Shown: positions 15,478-23,584, counted from the first letter of the stretch. The stretch is DNA of 27,276 nt from Bacteroidales bacterium (GCA_016293535.1 JAEDEB010000028.1:1-27276); one strand, 5' to 3'. Translations and numbers: made by a program. The notes: generated by a model not told the origin, from the sequence alone.

Positions 15478-16752
15478 ATGAAAACTAAAGCAGTGCGTTT
15501 GTACGGAAAGGATGACCTCCGTCTCGAGGAGTTTGAGCTCCCGCAGATCAAGGATGACGAGATTCTCGCCAAGGTGGTCAGCGACTCTATATGCATGTCC
15601 TCCTACAAGGCGGCCCACCAGGGTGCCGACCACAAAAGAGTTCCGAATGACGTTGCAGAGCATCCTGTAATCATAGGCCACGAGTTCGCCGGCGAAATCA
15701 TCGAGGTCGGCAGCAGGTGGCAGAACGAATTCAAGCCTGGTGACAAGTTCTCCATACAGCCGGCCCTCACCTATGAGGGAGGTCCTGTAGGCGTTCTCAG
15801 CGCCCCGGGTTATTCCTATCAGTACATAGGCGGTGATGCCACCTATATCATCATTCCTAAGGAGGTGATGGAGCAGGGCTGCCTCCTGCCTTTCAATGGA
15901 GAGGCCTTCTATCCTGCATCCCTCAGCGAGCCTCTTTCCTGCGTCGTAGGCGCCATACACGCGTCCTACCACACCACGCCGGGTTCATATGTACATGATA
16001 TGGACATCAAGGAGAACGGCAAAATGGCCCTCCTTGCAGGCGTCGGTCCTATGGGCCTTGCGATGATCAACTATGTGCTCCACCGCGAGGACCGTCATCC
16101 GAGCCTTTTCGTCGTAACCGACATTGACCAGACCCGTCTCGACCGTGCCGCCTCCCTTTACACGAAGGAGTTTGCGGCAAGCCGCGGTATCGAGCTCCAT
16201 TATGTCAATACGGCCTGCGAAAATCCTGTCGAGGTCCTCAGGGGCATCTCTGGAGGCACAGGTTTCGACGAGGTGGTGGTGATGGCACCGGTTCCGGCAG
16301 TCATCGCACAGGCTGACGCGATACTTGGTTTCGACGGTTGCCTCAACTTCTTCTCAGGCCCTTCGAAGCCGGATTTCTCCGCGCCGCTGAACTTCTATAA
16401 CGTCCACTACGCATCCACCCACATCGTGGGAACCTCCGGCGGAAATACCGACGATATGAAGGAGGCTCTCGACCTTATGGGCAAGGGTATGGATCCGGCA
16501 GGTCTCGTGACCCATATCGGAGGTCTGAATGCAGTAATCGACACGACCCTCAACCTCACATCCATTCCGGGAGGAAAGAAGTTGATATATACCCATCTGA
16601 CCATGCCTCTGACGGCAATCGCGGATTTCGCAGAGAAAGGAAAGACCAATCCCGTATTCGCTGAGCTCGACCGCATCTGCAAGGCCCATATGGGACTATG
16701 GTGCATCGAGGCGGAGAAATATCTCCTCTCACACGCTGACAGTCTGGAATAG
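15478..16752 (+). CDS. Zinc-type sugar-phosphate dehydrogenase, L-sorbose-1-phosphate reductase-like
   Basis: This 424-residue medium-chain dehydrogenase/reductase strongly resembles SorE, which reduces L-sorbose-1-phosphate to D-glucitol-6-phosphate. I recognise the SorE-like beginning (KAVRLYGKDDLRLEEFELP), SICMSSYKAA, and APGYSYQYIGGDATY. Predicted catalytic zinc ligands are C39, H68-E69 (GHEFAG) and E151 (SEPLSCV). The four-cysteine structural zinc lobe of classical alcohol dehydrogenases is absent. The Rossmann motif is AGVGPMGLA. The start at 15478 is 16 bases after the aldolase/SDR stop. In this operon it may reduce or oxidise a ketose-1-phosphate related to rhamnulose-1-phosphate or sorbose-1-phosphate. 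That would give an alternative entry or redox-balancing branch. Substrate unproven. Confidence 0.8.
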   Translation: MKTKAVRLYGKDDLRLEEFELPQIKDDEILAKVVSDSICMSSYKAAHQGADHKRVPNDVAEHPVIIGHEFAGEIIEVGSRWQNEFKPGDKFSIQPALTYEGGPVGVLSAPGYSYQYIGGDATYIIIPKEVMEQGCLLPFNGEAFYPASLSEPLSCVVGAIHASYHTTPGSYVHDMDIKENGKMALLAGVGPMGLAMINYVLHREDRHPSLFVVTDIDQTRLDRAASLYTKEFAASRGIELHYVNTACENPVEVLRGISGGTGFDEVVVMAPVPAVIAQADAILGFDGCLNFFSGPSKPDFSAPLNFYNVHYASTHIVGTSGGNTDDMKEALDLMGKGMDPAGLVTHIGGLNAVIDTTLNLTSIPGGKKLIYTHLTMPLTAIADFAEKGKTNPVFAELDRICKAHMGLWCIEAEKYLLSHADSLE

Positions 16753-16761
16753 GAGGCTGGG

Positions 16762-18066
16762 ATGAAACAGTTGAATACGGAACTGATGCATCCTGCCCAG
16801 CAGATATGCATCATCATCGACAGAATCTACCGTAGCGGAATGACCACCACCTCCGGCGGCAACATTTCGATAATGGACGAGAACGGGGATATGTGGATTA
16901 CTCCGTCGGGCATCGACAAGGGTTCCCTTACTCCCAAGGACATAATGTGCGTGAGGTCGGACGGCGAGGTCGTCGGGCCTCACAGACCGTCCTCGGAATA
17001 TCCTTTCCACAGGGCTCTGTACAACATACGGCCGAATCTCCATTCCGTGATTCACGCCCATCCTCCGGGACTGGTGACCTTCAGCATAGTCCACGAAATA
17101 CCGAACACCAACATCATTCCCCAGGCAAAGGGAGTTTGCGGCCCTATCGGTTTCGCACCCTATGACGTGCCGGGAAGCGAGGGGCTCGGAGAGAAGATAG
17201 CGGAGGAGTTCAAGAAGAACCCGGAGTACAAGGCCGTCATCATGGAAAATCACGGAGTAGTGCTTATGGGCGAGGACATTGCTGACGCCTACCAGCGTTT
17301 CGAGACCCTCGAACTCTGTGCCCGCACCATACTCAACGCCAAGACCCTCGGTGAGCCGAAGTACCTCAGCGATGCTCAGATAGGTTTCCACGACGGGTGC
17401 ATACCGACAAACTACAAGCATTTCATGGACGTCAAGCATCCTTCGGACGAGCGTGCCCTCCGCACCCAGATCTGCAGGATGGTCCGCAGGGCCTGCGACC
17501 AGAGACTCATGAGCAGTTCCTACGGCACGGTGTCGATGAGATGGAGAGGGGACGACTTCCTCATCACTCCGCCTCGCGTACAGCGCTGGGACATTGACGA
17601 AGAAGACATAGTACAGGTCAGGAACGGTATGGTAGAGGCCGGCAAGACCCCGTCGCGTTCTGTAGCCCTTCATCAGGAAATTTACAGACGCAATCCAAGG
17701 GTCAATGCGATAATACTCACCCAGTGCCCGGCCCTGATGGGATTCAACACCACGGACGCTGAGTTCAATGTGCGCACCATCCCGGAGAGTTGGATTTTCC
17801 TCCAGGACGTTCCGAAATTTCCTTTCGGTTCGCAGTATGAGAATGTCGAGGGTGTGGCGGATGCCTTCAGGACAAGGCCTTGCGTAATGCTGGCCAACGA
17901 CTCCATAGTGGTCGCCTCGGACAGCCTTCTCAACGCTTTCGACCGCCTCGAGGTGGCAGAGTTCAGCGCCAAGTCACTGGTGCTCGCGGCTCCGATGGGC
18001 AGCCTTCATCCAATAACTGACAAGGAAGTAGAAGATCTCAGGGTCGCTTTCCACGTGGGAGAGTGA
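16762..18066 (+). CDS. Tandem class II aldolase-like protein with degenerate second domain
   Basis: This 434-residue protein has two class II aldolase/adducin-like domains. Domain 1 (about 10-200) is intact: SGGNIS, catalytic Glu79 in SSEYPFH, zinc histidines H98 and H100 in IHAHPP, and H164 in ENHGVV. It resembles fuculose/rhamnulose-phosphate aldolases and ribulose-phosphate 4-epimerases. Domain 2 (about 230-412) aligns by eye with domain 1, but the metal ligands are replaced: H98, H100 and H164 correspond to T320, C322 and D380. It is therefore probably structural or regulatory. Class II aldolases form tetramers with active sites at subunit interfaces, so a fused half-dead pair could act as a pseudo-tetramer. 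It is the last gene of the operon, 9 bases after the dehydrogenase. Product and substrate are not certain. Confidence 0.8.
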   Translation: MKQLNTELMHPAQQICIIIDRIYRSGMTTTSGGNISIMDENGDMWITPSGIDKGSLTPKDIMCVRSDGEVVGPHRPSSEYPFHRALYNIRPNLHSVIHAHPPGLVTFSIVHEIPNTNIIPQAKGVCGPIGFAPYDVPGSEGLGEKIAEEFKKNPEYKAVIMENHGVVLMGEDIADAYQRFETLELCARTILNAKTLGEPKYLSDAQIGFHDGCIPTNYKHFMDVKHPSDERALRTQICRMVRRACDQRLMSSSYGTVSMRWRGDDFLITPPRVQRWDIDEEDIVQVRNGMVEAGKTPSRSVALHQEIYRRNPRVNAIILTQCPALMGFNTTDAEFNVRTIPESWIFLQDVPKFPFGSQYENVEGVADAFRTRPCVMLANDSIVVASDSLLNAFDRLEVAEFSAKSLVLAAPMGSLHPITDKEVEDLRVAFHVGE

Positions 18067-18075
18067 CCCCTGAGG

Positions 18076-18119
18076 TCTGATTGAGATCTGATTGAGATCT
18101 GGCTGAGATTTGGCTGGGA
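18076..18119 (+). repeat. Four tandem 11-bp units between convergent genes
   Basis: Two perfect copies of TCTGATTGAGA are followed by two variants (TCTGGCTGAGA, TTTGGCTGGGA). They fill almost all of the 54-base gap between the aldolase stop and the M48 peptidase stop. No hairpin terminator is visible here, so the repeat may be simple expansion in untranslated DNA. Confidence 0.8.
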
Positions 18120-18120
18120 T

Positions 18121-18891
18121 CTAAAGGGAATCGGCCATCGCCTTGACTTTTGCGGCTCTTTCACCGCTGTCAGGGTGTGAGGCGAACCATTTCTGAACCT
18201 TTGAGGACGTGGTGGCTCCGCCCGAGAGTTCTACGAGCTTGTTCAGGGCCTTGTACATGCTGTACTTGTCGCGATTGTTGTCCACTGCAAAGCGGAAACC
18301 GTACTCATCTGCAGCGAATTCCTGTTTCTGTGAGTATTGTGCGCTGACATAGGCCTCCGCAAGGTCTCCGAGTATGGACTGGGACAGGGTTGCGACGACT
18401 CCGCCCACCGAAGTCACGGCATCGCGGGCTGCGGACGAAATGTATGCGCGCTTCATCGCTGCTTTGCTGTCCTTATGGACCACGTGGCCGATTTCGTGAC
18501 CGATGATGGCTATGAGCATATCGTCATCCATCGCGTCCATCAGTCCGCTGTACACGCGGATGGAGCCGTCCCCGCAGGCGAAGGCGTTGACTTCGTCGGT
18601 GATGTAAACCTTGAAATTGAGCGACAGTCCTTCAGGGGCCTTGATTTCCTTGGCAATCCTCGTGAGACGGTCGTAATATTTACCGCTTTCGGACACTGTG
18701 TTGGTCGAGTCCATATAAGCTACCGACTGTTGAGAAAGCTGGATGATCTCATCGTCAGTGATGGTCGTTGCAGTGATAGTCTTTACGGCAGCAGATGCCA
18801 GGGCCTCCTGGTTGAGGCTTACCTTGCTGAGTGCGCCGCAGGATGTGAGGGAGATTGCGCAGAGTGCTGCGATAATGATTCTTGTCTTCAT
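18121..18891 (-). CDS. M48-family metallopeptidase, lipoprotein
   Basis: This 256-residue periplasmic or outer-membrane-anchored zinc peptidase starts at 18891 (MKTRIIIAALCAISLTSC). That start gives a clear lipoprotein signal with Cys18; a longer frame would bury the signal behind 23 residues and is rejected. The zinc motif HEIGH is at 132-136, with the third ligand Glu in EFAADEYG further on. The segment ACGDGSIRVYSGLMDAM before it is typical of LoiP/YggG and BepA-like M48 proteins. These act in envelope protein quality control. The gene is not obviously part of the sugar pathway. It converges with the eight-gene operon and is divergent from the lipoate ligase. Confidence 0.9.
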   Translation of the reverse strand: MKTRIIIAALCAISLTSCGALSKVSLNQEALASAAVKTITATTITDDEIIQLSQQSVAYMDSTNTVSESGKYYDRLTRIAKEIKAPEGLSLNFKVYITDEVNAFACGDGSIRVYSGLMDAMDDDMLIAIIGHEIGHVVHKDSKAAMKRAYISSAARDAVTSVGGVVATLSQSILGDLAEAYVSAQYSQKQEFAADEYGFRFAVDNNRDKYSMYKALNKLVELSGGATTSSKVQKWFASHPDSGERAAKVKAMADSL

Positions 18892-18913
18892 GGGTCGTCT
18901 TTGTTGTGTCGCG

Positions 18914-18921
18914 CAAAGGTA
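18914..18921 (-). promoter_or_regulatory. -7 element for the M48 peptidase gene
   Basis: On the minus strand TACCTTTG is an exact TAnnTTTG match, 22 bases before the start at 18891. A clear TTTG -33 box is not seen at the expected spacing. Confidence 0.5.
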
Positions 18922-18970
18922 GCAATTTGACAATAATCTTCGGATTTTTCCGTAACACAATTATTTAGGA

Positions 18971-19960
18971 ATGAGATATCTTAGAAACGAATCGCTTGAT
19001 CCGCATTACAATATGGCCTTTGACGAGTTCTGCCTTCAGGAACTCGAGTCGGATGAGGTGCTTTTCTATCTTTGGCAGAACCGTCCCGCGGTGATAATAG
19101 GACTCAATCAGAATGCCTATGCCGAGGTAAACATTCCTTACCTCGAAGAGAAGGGGATAGCCCTCGCAAGAAGGGTGACCGGCGGAGGCGCCGTGTATCA
19201 CGATCTCCAGAACCTCAACTATACCATAGTGGGAAAATCCTCTGACATAGAAAGAGACTATCCCCAGTATGCCGGCATCCTTGCCGAGGCCCTCAGGTCT
19301 CTCGGAGTTCCGGCGGAACTAAGCGGACGCAACGACATCATGGTAGAGGGGAAGAAGGTCTCCGGTTATGCGAAGAGGGTGTGGAAGGACAGGCTTATGG
19401 TCCACGGCACCCTTATGTTCAACGTTGACCTGGAGGAACTGACCAGGGCCCTTGCAGTTCCTGGAAGCAAGCTCGAATCAGCCGGCATCGAATCGGTACG
19501 CTCCCGCGTCGGTAACCTCAAGAACTGGCTTCCGCAGATGGATACCATACAGGATTTCCAGGAGGCTCTTGAGTCTATTCTGTCCCGTGACCACCAGGAT
19601 GGGGAGTTGCTGCTTACCCGGGCACAACTGGCAAGGATAGAGAGTCTGGCTGATGAGCGTTTCCGCTCCTGGGAATGGGTATATGGCAAGTCTCAGCACG
19701 CAGCCTTCCATTCCGCTGCCAAGTTTGCCTGCGGCAACGTGGAGGTGACCCTTTCGGTGGAACACGGAGTGATACAGAATCTTCAGTTCGGAGGGGATTT
19801 CCTCGGAAACCTCCCTACGGAGGTGCTGTCAAAGGCGCTCGAGGGTTGCCGTTTGTCAAAGGAGGACATCTGCTCCGTTCTCGAGACTCTTCCTGTGTCG
19901 CAGTTCTTCGACAGGATGACTCCGGAAGAACTTGCCGGGCTCATAGCTGACATCAAATGA
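18971..19960 (+). CDS. lplA: Lipoate-protein ligase A
   Basis: This 329-residue enzyme adenylates free lipoate and attaches it to the lipoyl lysine of E2 or GcvH proteins. Motifs seen are RRVTGGGAVYHD (67-78), GRNDIMVEGKKVSGYA (119-134) with the catalytic lysine K129, and HGTLMFN (145-151). The last 90 residues form the accessory C-terminal domain of bacterial LplA, with FGGDFLG. The length is typical. A GGA-rich sequence lies just before the ATG. It is not in the same transcription unit as E2, since the M48 gene lies between in the opposite direction. Its presence 10 kb away suggests that salvaged lipoate supplies the two-lipoyl-domain E2. It converges with the YqiA-like gene with a single base between stop codons. 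Confidence 0.95.
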   Translation: MRYLRNESLDPHYNMAFDEFCLQELESDEVLFYLWQNRPAVIIGLNQNAYAEVNIPYLEEKGIALARRVTGGGAVYHDLQNLNYTIVGKSSDIERDYPQYAGILAEALRSLGVPAELSGRNDIMVEGKKVSGYAKRVWKDRLMVHGTLMFNVDLEELTRALAVPGSKLESAGIESVRSRVGNLKNWLPQMDTIQDFQEALESILSRDHQDGELLLTRAQLARIESLADERFRSWEWVYGKSQHAAFHSAAKFACGNVEVTLSVEHGVIQNLQFGGDFLGNLPTEVLSKALEGCRLSKEDICSVLETLPVSQFFDRMTPEELAGLIADIK

Positions 19961-19961
19961 T

Positions 19962-20540
19962 TCAGTTTTCCTTCATCAGCTGAGCCACTGGTCCGGGAAG
20001 CAGAGCCTTTATCTCAGGATAGTTGGGCAGGTGGCCTCCGTGGTACTGATATGACCTGCCTGGATAATGCAGGTCGAACTCGTCCAGACATCTGACAACC
20101 TCATCCTCGATGGCGAACAGTCCCGTCGTCTGCTTCAGGTCGGTTTCGCTTATCCCGTCGAACTGAACGGCTTCGATTCTTTCATAACTGTCGCACAAAG
20201 CAGGGGTGACCTCGAAGAATTCGGCACCGTCTGCCCTTGGGGACATATATTCGAAGCGTCCGAGTTTCTTCCTGAGAAGCCCCGACACATGGAATCCGGG
20301 GTTGATGAGTATCTTCCTGTAACCCCTGAGCATCTGTGCCCAGAAACCTCCGAGAGACAGCCCGACTATCAGGTCGGGCTGTTCTTCCTTACATATCTTT
20401 TTCAGCATTGCGAGGGCTTCCTCCGGCTCCTCAGGCACATCGGGTGCAATCACCTCGCAGGGCGCGAAAAGATTACGCAGCCCGTCAGCCATCTTGTAGC
20501 GGCCGGATGAGGCAAGTCCGTGTATGAACAGAATTCTCAT
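19962..20540 (-). CDS. YqiA/UPF0227-like small alpha/beta-hydrolase
   Basis: This 192-residue cytoplasmic esterase-like protein begins MRILFIHGLASSG, with the HG oxyanion strand. The nucleophile elbow is GLSLGG (60-65, Ser62). A late Asp (IEDEVV) and His (YQYHGGH) complete a plausible triad. It resembles the YqiA family of short-chain acyl or thioester hydrolases. Its ATG overlaps the stop of the GH78 gene by four bases, so it is translated after, and probably coupled to, the rhamnosidase. That link is unusual because one product is exported and the other is not. It may remove acyl groups from imported oligosaccharides; that is inference. Confidence 0.8.
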   Translation of the reverse strand: MRILFIHGLASSGRYKMADGLRNLFAPCEVIAPDVPEEPEEALAMLKKICKEEQPDLIVGLSLGGFWAQMLRGYRKILINPGFHVSGLLRKKLGRFEYMSPRADGAEFFEVTPALCDSYERIEAVQFDGISETDLKQTTGLFAIEDEVVRCLDEFDLHYPGRSYQYHGGHLPNYPEIKALLPGPVAQLMKEN

Positions 20541-23260
20541 TTGAGCAGGGCTTTGCCGTTGTCGTCAACAGTAATTTCCACTTTGTGGGTTCCGCAAGGG
20601 AAGTTCTTGTGTCCGGAGTCAAGCACGAGGGTCGCGCTTGTGTTTGCCGGAACCGTGAATTCGAGGCTCACAGAGTTGCCGCTGCGTTGCCACTGCGAGC
20701 TGATCTGACCCGCGCGGCTGCGGTAGCCGGCCTTGACCGAGTCGAGCCCCTCGGGGAAGTGGGGAGCGATGATTACATTGCGGAATCCGGGAGCAGACGG
20801 ATTATAGTTGATTCCGGCGAGGCAGTTGACATACCAGGCGGCCACATCGCCGAGGAAGACATGATCCAGCGATGCGTCGCGGAATCCCGGATCGAGAGCC
20901 CATGTTTCTGCGCAGGTGGTGAAACCCTGTTTTACCCACCAGCCCCAGGACGGGCACTCCTCCTTTGTGGCCATGGTGTAGGCCTGCTGGACATGGCCGT
21001 ACTCTGTCAACGCCCTGAGCACTGTCTTGCTGCCCATGGACCCGAATTCGAGGAAACCGTTGTTCTCATCCACCAGGCGGGCGAGATTGTCCGCAACAGC
21101 CTGTTCATCCCCCTCGGGAACTATGCCGAAATACAGTGCGACACCCTGTGCGGCCATCGATCCGTTTGCATATAGCTTTTCTTCGGAATCATACCATTTC
21201 GCGTTTATCGCGTCCCTGACAGCCGCAGCCTTTTCGCGGTAAGGGGTGGGGTCATATCCCAGGAGCTCGGCGAATCTCGCCATCGTGCACCAGTCGAAAT
21301 AATAGAACACCGGAGTCGTGAACTGTGTAGGAGTCGCCAGCTTGTAGTAAACCCAGTCTCCGATTCCGTAGGTAGGGAGTCCGTCGCTTTCCTCGCGGGT
21401 CTGGAGGTATTCCAGATAGCGCTGCCATACAGGCCAGAGCTTGCGAGCCTGACTCAGGTCTCCGCTGAAGTTGTACATCGTGTTCGGAATGATGAAGATT
21501 GCAGCATCCCAGACGGGACCGATCCAGTCGTCATAGCCCCAGTGGCTGTCCGGAATGATACCGGAAATACGGCCGTCGGGACGTATGTTGTCGATTACGT
21601 CGTCCACCCATTTCTCGTAGAAGGACATGGCGTCGTAGTTGAATAGGCCCATCTCCACAGCGAGGTGGCTGTCTGCTGTCCAGCCGTTCTTTTCCCTGGT
21701 GGGACAGTCGGTGATGATGGAGTGGAAGTTATTGCAGTAGGTCCTCCGAACCATCTCCCAAACAGTGTTGAAGAGAGGATTTGAGGACTCGAAGCTTCCG
21801 ACTGAAGGGACGAGGGTGTGGAAATATATCGCCTCGAGACTGTTTTTGTCCAGCTTGAGCGGCTTGTCGGAACGGACTTCCACATAGCGGAAACCGTGAT
21901 AGCAGAAAACAGGGTTCCAACTCTCCCTGGCTCCGCCCTTCATATAATATATATCCCGCTGTATGGAATGGTCTCCAAGCGGTTCGAAATATATGTTGAT
22001 ATTCCCCATCTCGAGGCGTCCGTCAGCCTTGAGAAGTTCGCCGTGTTCGAGAGTCACCCTTGTTCCTGCCTCTCCCTTTGCCGTCAGACGGGTTACTCCA
22101 GAGATGTTCTTTCCAAAATCATAGACATAAATGCTGTCTCCGAAGGACTTGAATGAAACCGGCTTCAGTATGGCTTCCGGCGCAATGGGAGGCATCTTCT
22201 GGGCCGTGAGCACGGGGGATGGAGCCTCCGCGAAAACGGCGTTCTCCCATTCGCTGTCGTCAAAGCCCGGCCTGTCCCAGCCCGGAATCTCCCTGCGTGC
22301 ATCATAGAAGTCGCCGCTGTAGATGTTGTTGGAGATGTACGGGCCGTCGCAGCAGGTCTTCCAGCTGTCGTCGGTGCATAAGCTCTGCTCGCAACCGTCG
22401 CTGTAGAGTATGTGGATCTCGCAGAAGAACCTTGCCCTTCCGCGCCAGCGCGCCTCCTCGAATTTCCATGTTGCCACCGGGGCTATCTCGTTGTAGAATC
22501 CGTTTCCGAGCACTGCGCTGACCACATTCTCGCCCTTGCGAAGAAGTTCGCTTATGTCGTATGTGCAATAGAGGTTCCTCTTGTCATAATGTGTATATCC
22601 GGGCTCGAGGAAGGCGTCGGTGACCTTCTGTCCGTTGACCTTCACCTCGGCGTAGGCCGCGGCGCTCATATACATCCTGGCGCTGACGACGTCCCTTTCG
22701 GCTTCGAAACTTTTCCTGAACATCGGAGCAGCCTCCGTGTCCATGTCTTTTCCGTCGCTGATCCAGGCTGCGGACCAGTCGCTCATCTCCAGAGCCGCCG
22801 TCTCGAAGTGAGCGACAGGCGACACCACCGTCCTCATTTCCCGTCCGGAGCCCGCAGCATTGAGGTCATCCTTCGTCTCTGCCGTGTCCTTTCCGTCTTC
22901 GGTTGAGTCTGGGGTATATCCGTATGCCGTCACCCTCCAGCAGTAGCGGCTGAAACTCTCTATCATCGGGCAGTTGTCCACCACCGCGGACGCATCACCG
23001 CTGACCACAAGCCCGGAGTTCCATACATCCGGATTGTCGAGCAGCGACTCCCGCGTTGCGACGTGGATTTCGTATGCATACTGGACGAATCCTTCGGGAA
23101 TGTCGTAACTCCAGTTCAGTCGGGGAGACTGTGTATCTACGCAAAGCGGCTCTGCGGAGAGCTCGCAACTCATCCCGACAATCTCGGGCCTGTCGGCGCA
23201 TGAGGCGGCCGAAATGATTGAAATGGCGGCAGCTAAAGCCAGTTGAAGCAAACTTTTCAT
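20537..23260 (-). CDS. GH78 alpha-L-rhamnosidase, lipoprotein
   Basis: This 907-residue exo-enzyme would release L-rhamnose from plant glycans such as rhamnogalacturonan or flavonoid glycosides. The signal ends SAASC (Cys21), so it is likely periplasmic or surface anchored. Domains in order are an Ig-like N-terminal domain (25-155), a beta-sandwich (165-350: SARMYMSAAAYAEVKVNGQKV), a second beta domain to about 480, an (alpha/alpha)6 catalytic barrel (485-820), and a C-terminal beta-sandwich. The GH78 signature DCPTREKNGWTAD (518-530) holds the candidate general acid E523. CAETW (783-787, E785) holds the candidate base. A charged low-complexity insert (115-143) splits the N-terminal domain. 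No SusC/D pair is nearby. Confidence 0.92.
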   Translation of the reverse strand: MKSLLQLALAAAISIISAASCADRPEIVGMSCELSAEPLCVDTQSPRLNWSYDIPEGFVQYAYEIHVATRESLLDNPDVWNSGLVVSGDASAVVDNCPMIESFSRYCWRVTAYGYTPDSTEDGKDTAETKDDLNAAGSGREMRTVVSPVAHFETAALEMSDWSAAWISDGKDMDTEAAPMFRKSFEAERDVVSARMYMSAAAYAEVKVNGQKVTDAFLEPGYTHYDKRNLYCTYDISELLRKGENVVSAVLGNGFYNEIAPVATWKFEEARWRGRARFFCEIHILYSDGCEQSLCTDDSWKTCCDGPYISNNIYSGDFYDARREIPGWDRPGFDDSEWENAVFAEAPSPVLTAQKMPPIAPEAILKPVSFKSFGDSIYVYDFGKNISGVTRLTAKGEAGTRVTLEHGELLKADGRLEMGNINIYFEPLGDHSIQRDIYYMKGGARESWNPVFCYHGFRYVEVRSDKPLKLDKNSLEAIYFHTLVPSVGSFESSNPLFNTVWEMVRRTYCNNFHSIITDCPTREKNGWTADSHLAVEMGLFNYDAMSFYEKWVDDVIDNIRPDGRISGIIPDSHWGYDDWIGPVWDAAIFIIPNTMYNFSGDLSQARKLWPVWQRYLEYLQTREESDGLPTYGIGDWVYYKLATPTQFTTPVFYYFDWCTMARFAELLGYDPTPYREKAAAVRDAINAKWYDSEEKLYANGSMAAQGVALYFGIVPEGDEQAVADNLARLVDENNGFLEFGSMGSKTVLRALTEYGHVQQAYTMATKEECPSWGWWVKQGFTTCAETWALDPGFRDASLDHVFLGDVAAWYVNCLAGINYNPSAPGFRNVIIAPHFPEGLDSVKAGYRSRAGQISSQWQRSGNSVSLEFTVPANTSATLVLDSGHKNFPCGTHKVEITVDDNGKALLK

Positions 23261-23372
23261 AATTCTGCAATTTACTTCTTTTTTATGACTTGTTCCAGCG
23301 ATTTTCCTTCCTATGTATCAAATACCTAAATATGTTAATCAAATAATAATGTCATCGTTAAGCCTTGCTCCC

Positions 23373-23380
23373 TATATTTG
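23373..23380 (+). promoter_or_regulatory. Possible -7 element for the GH3 gene
   Basis: TATATTTG matches TAnnTTTG exactly. No TTTG -33 box lies at the expected distance. Transcription would start near 23387, exactly at the base of the large inverted repeat, leaving a leader of about 200 bases before the ATG at 23585. Confidence 0.45.
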
Positions 23381-23383
23381 TCG

Positions 23384-23552
23384 TTAAGTAATCTTCAAAA
23401 AATAAGCTGCATCATCTTATGAATATCTTTCCGGGCCATATTTCCTTCCTCATCAGTCACGTAGCTACGGCTACGCTCCTTCTTCGTAAGAAAATCTGAC
23501 CTCGGAAATCTTATTCAAATCTGAAGCAACTTATTCTTTTCAGATTACTAAA
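23384..23552. repeat. Large imperfect inverted repeat (MITE-like or structured leader)
   Basis: In the 324-base gap between GH78 and GH3, the arms at about 23386-23448 and 23487-23551 are imperfect reverse complements, roughly three quarters matching by eye. For example AATAAGCTGC at 23401 pairs with GCAACTTATT at 23526. The centre is a perfect hairpin, CGTAGC/GCTACG with loop TACG, at 23460-23475. The rest of the gap is AT-rich, and I see no gene in it. Confidence 0.7.
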
Positions 23553-23584
23553 GTGAGGAAACCACACTCAACAACGCTATATTC

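Noticed and set aside
18076..18119. Tandem units as a CRISPR array
   Set aside because: Units are 11 bp with no spacers and no cas genes nearby.
18121..18960. Longer 279-residue start for the M48 peptidase
   Set aside because: It would place 23 residues before the lipoprotein signal and include the -7 box in coding sequence.
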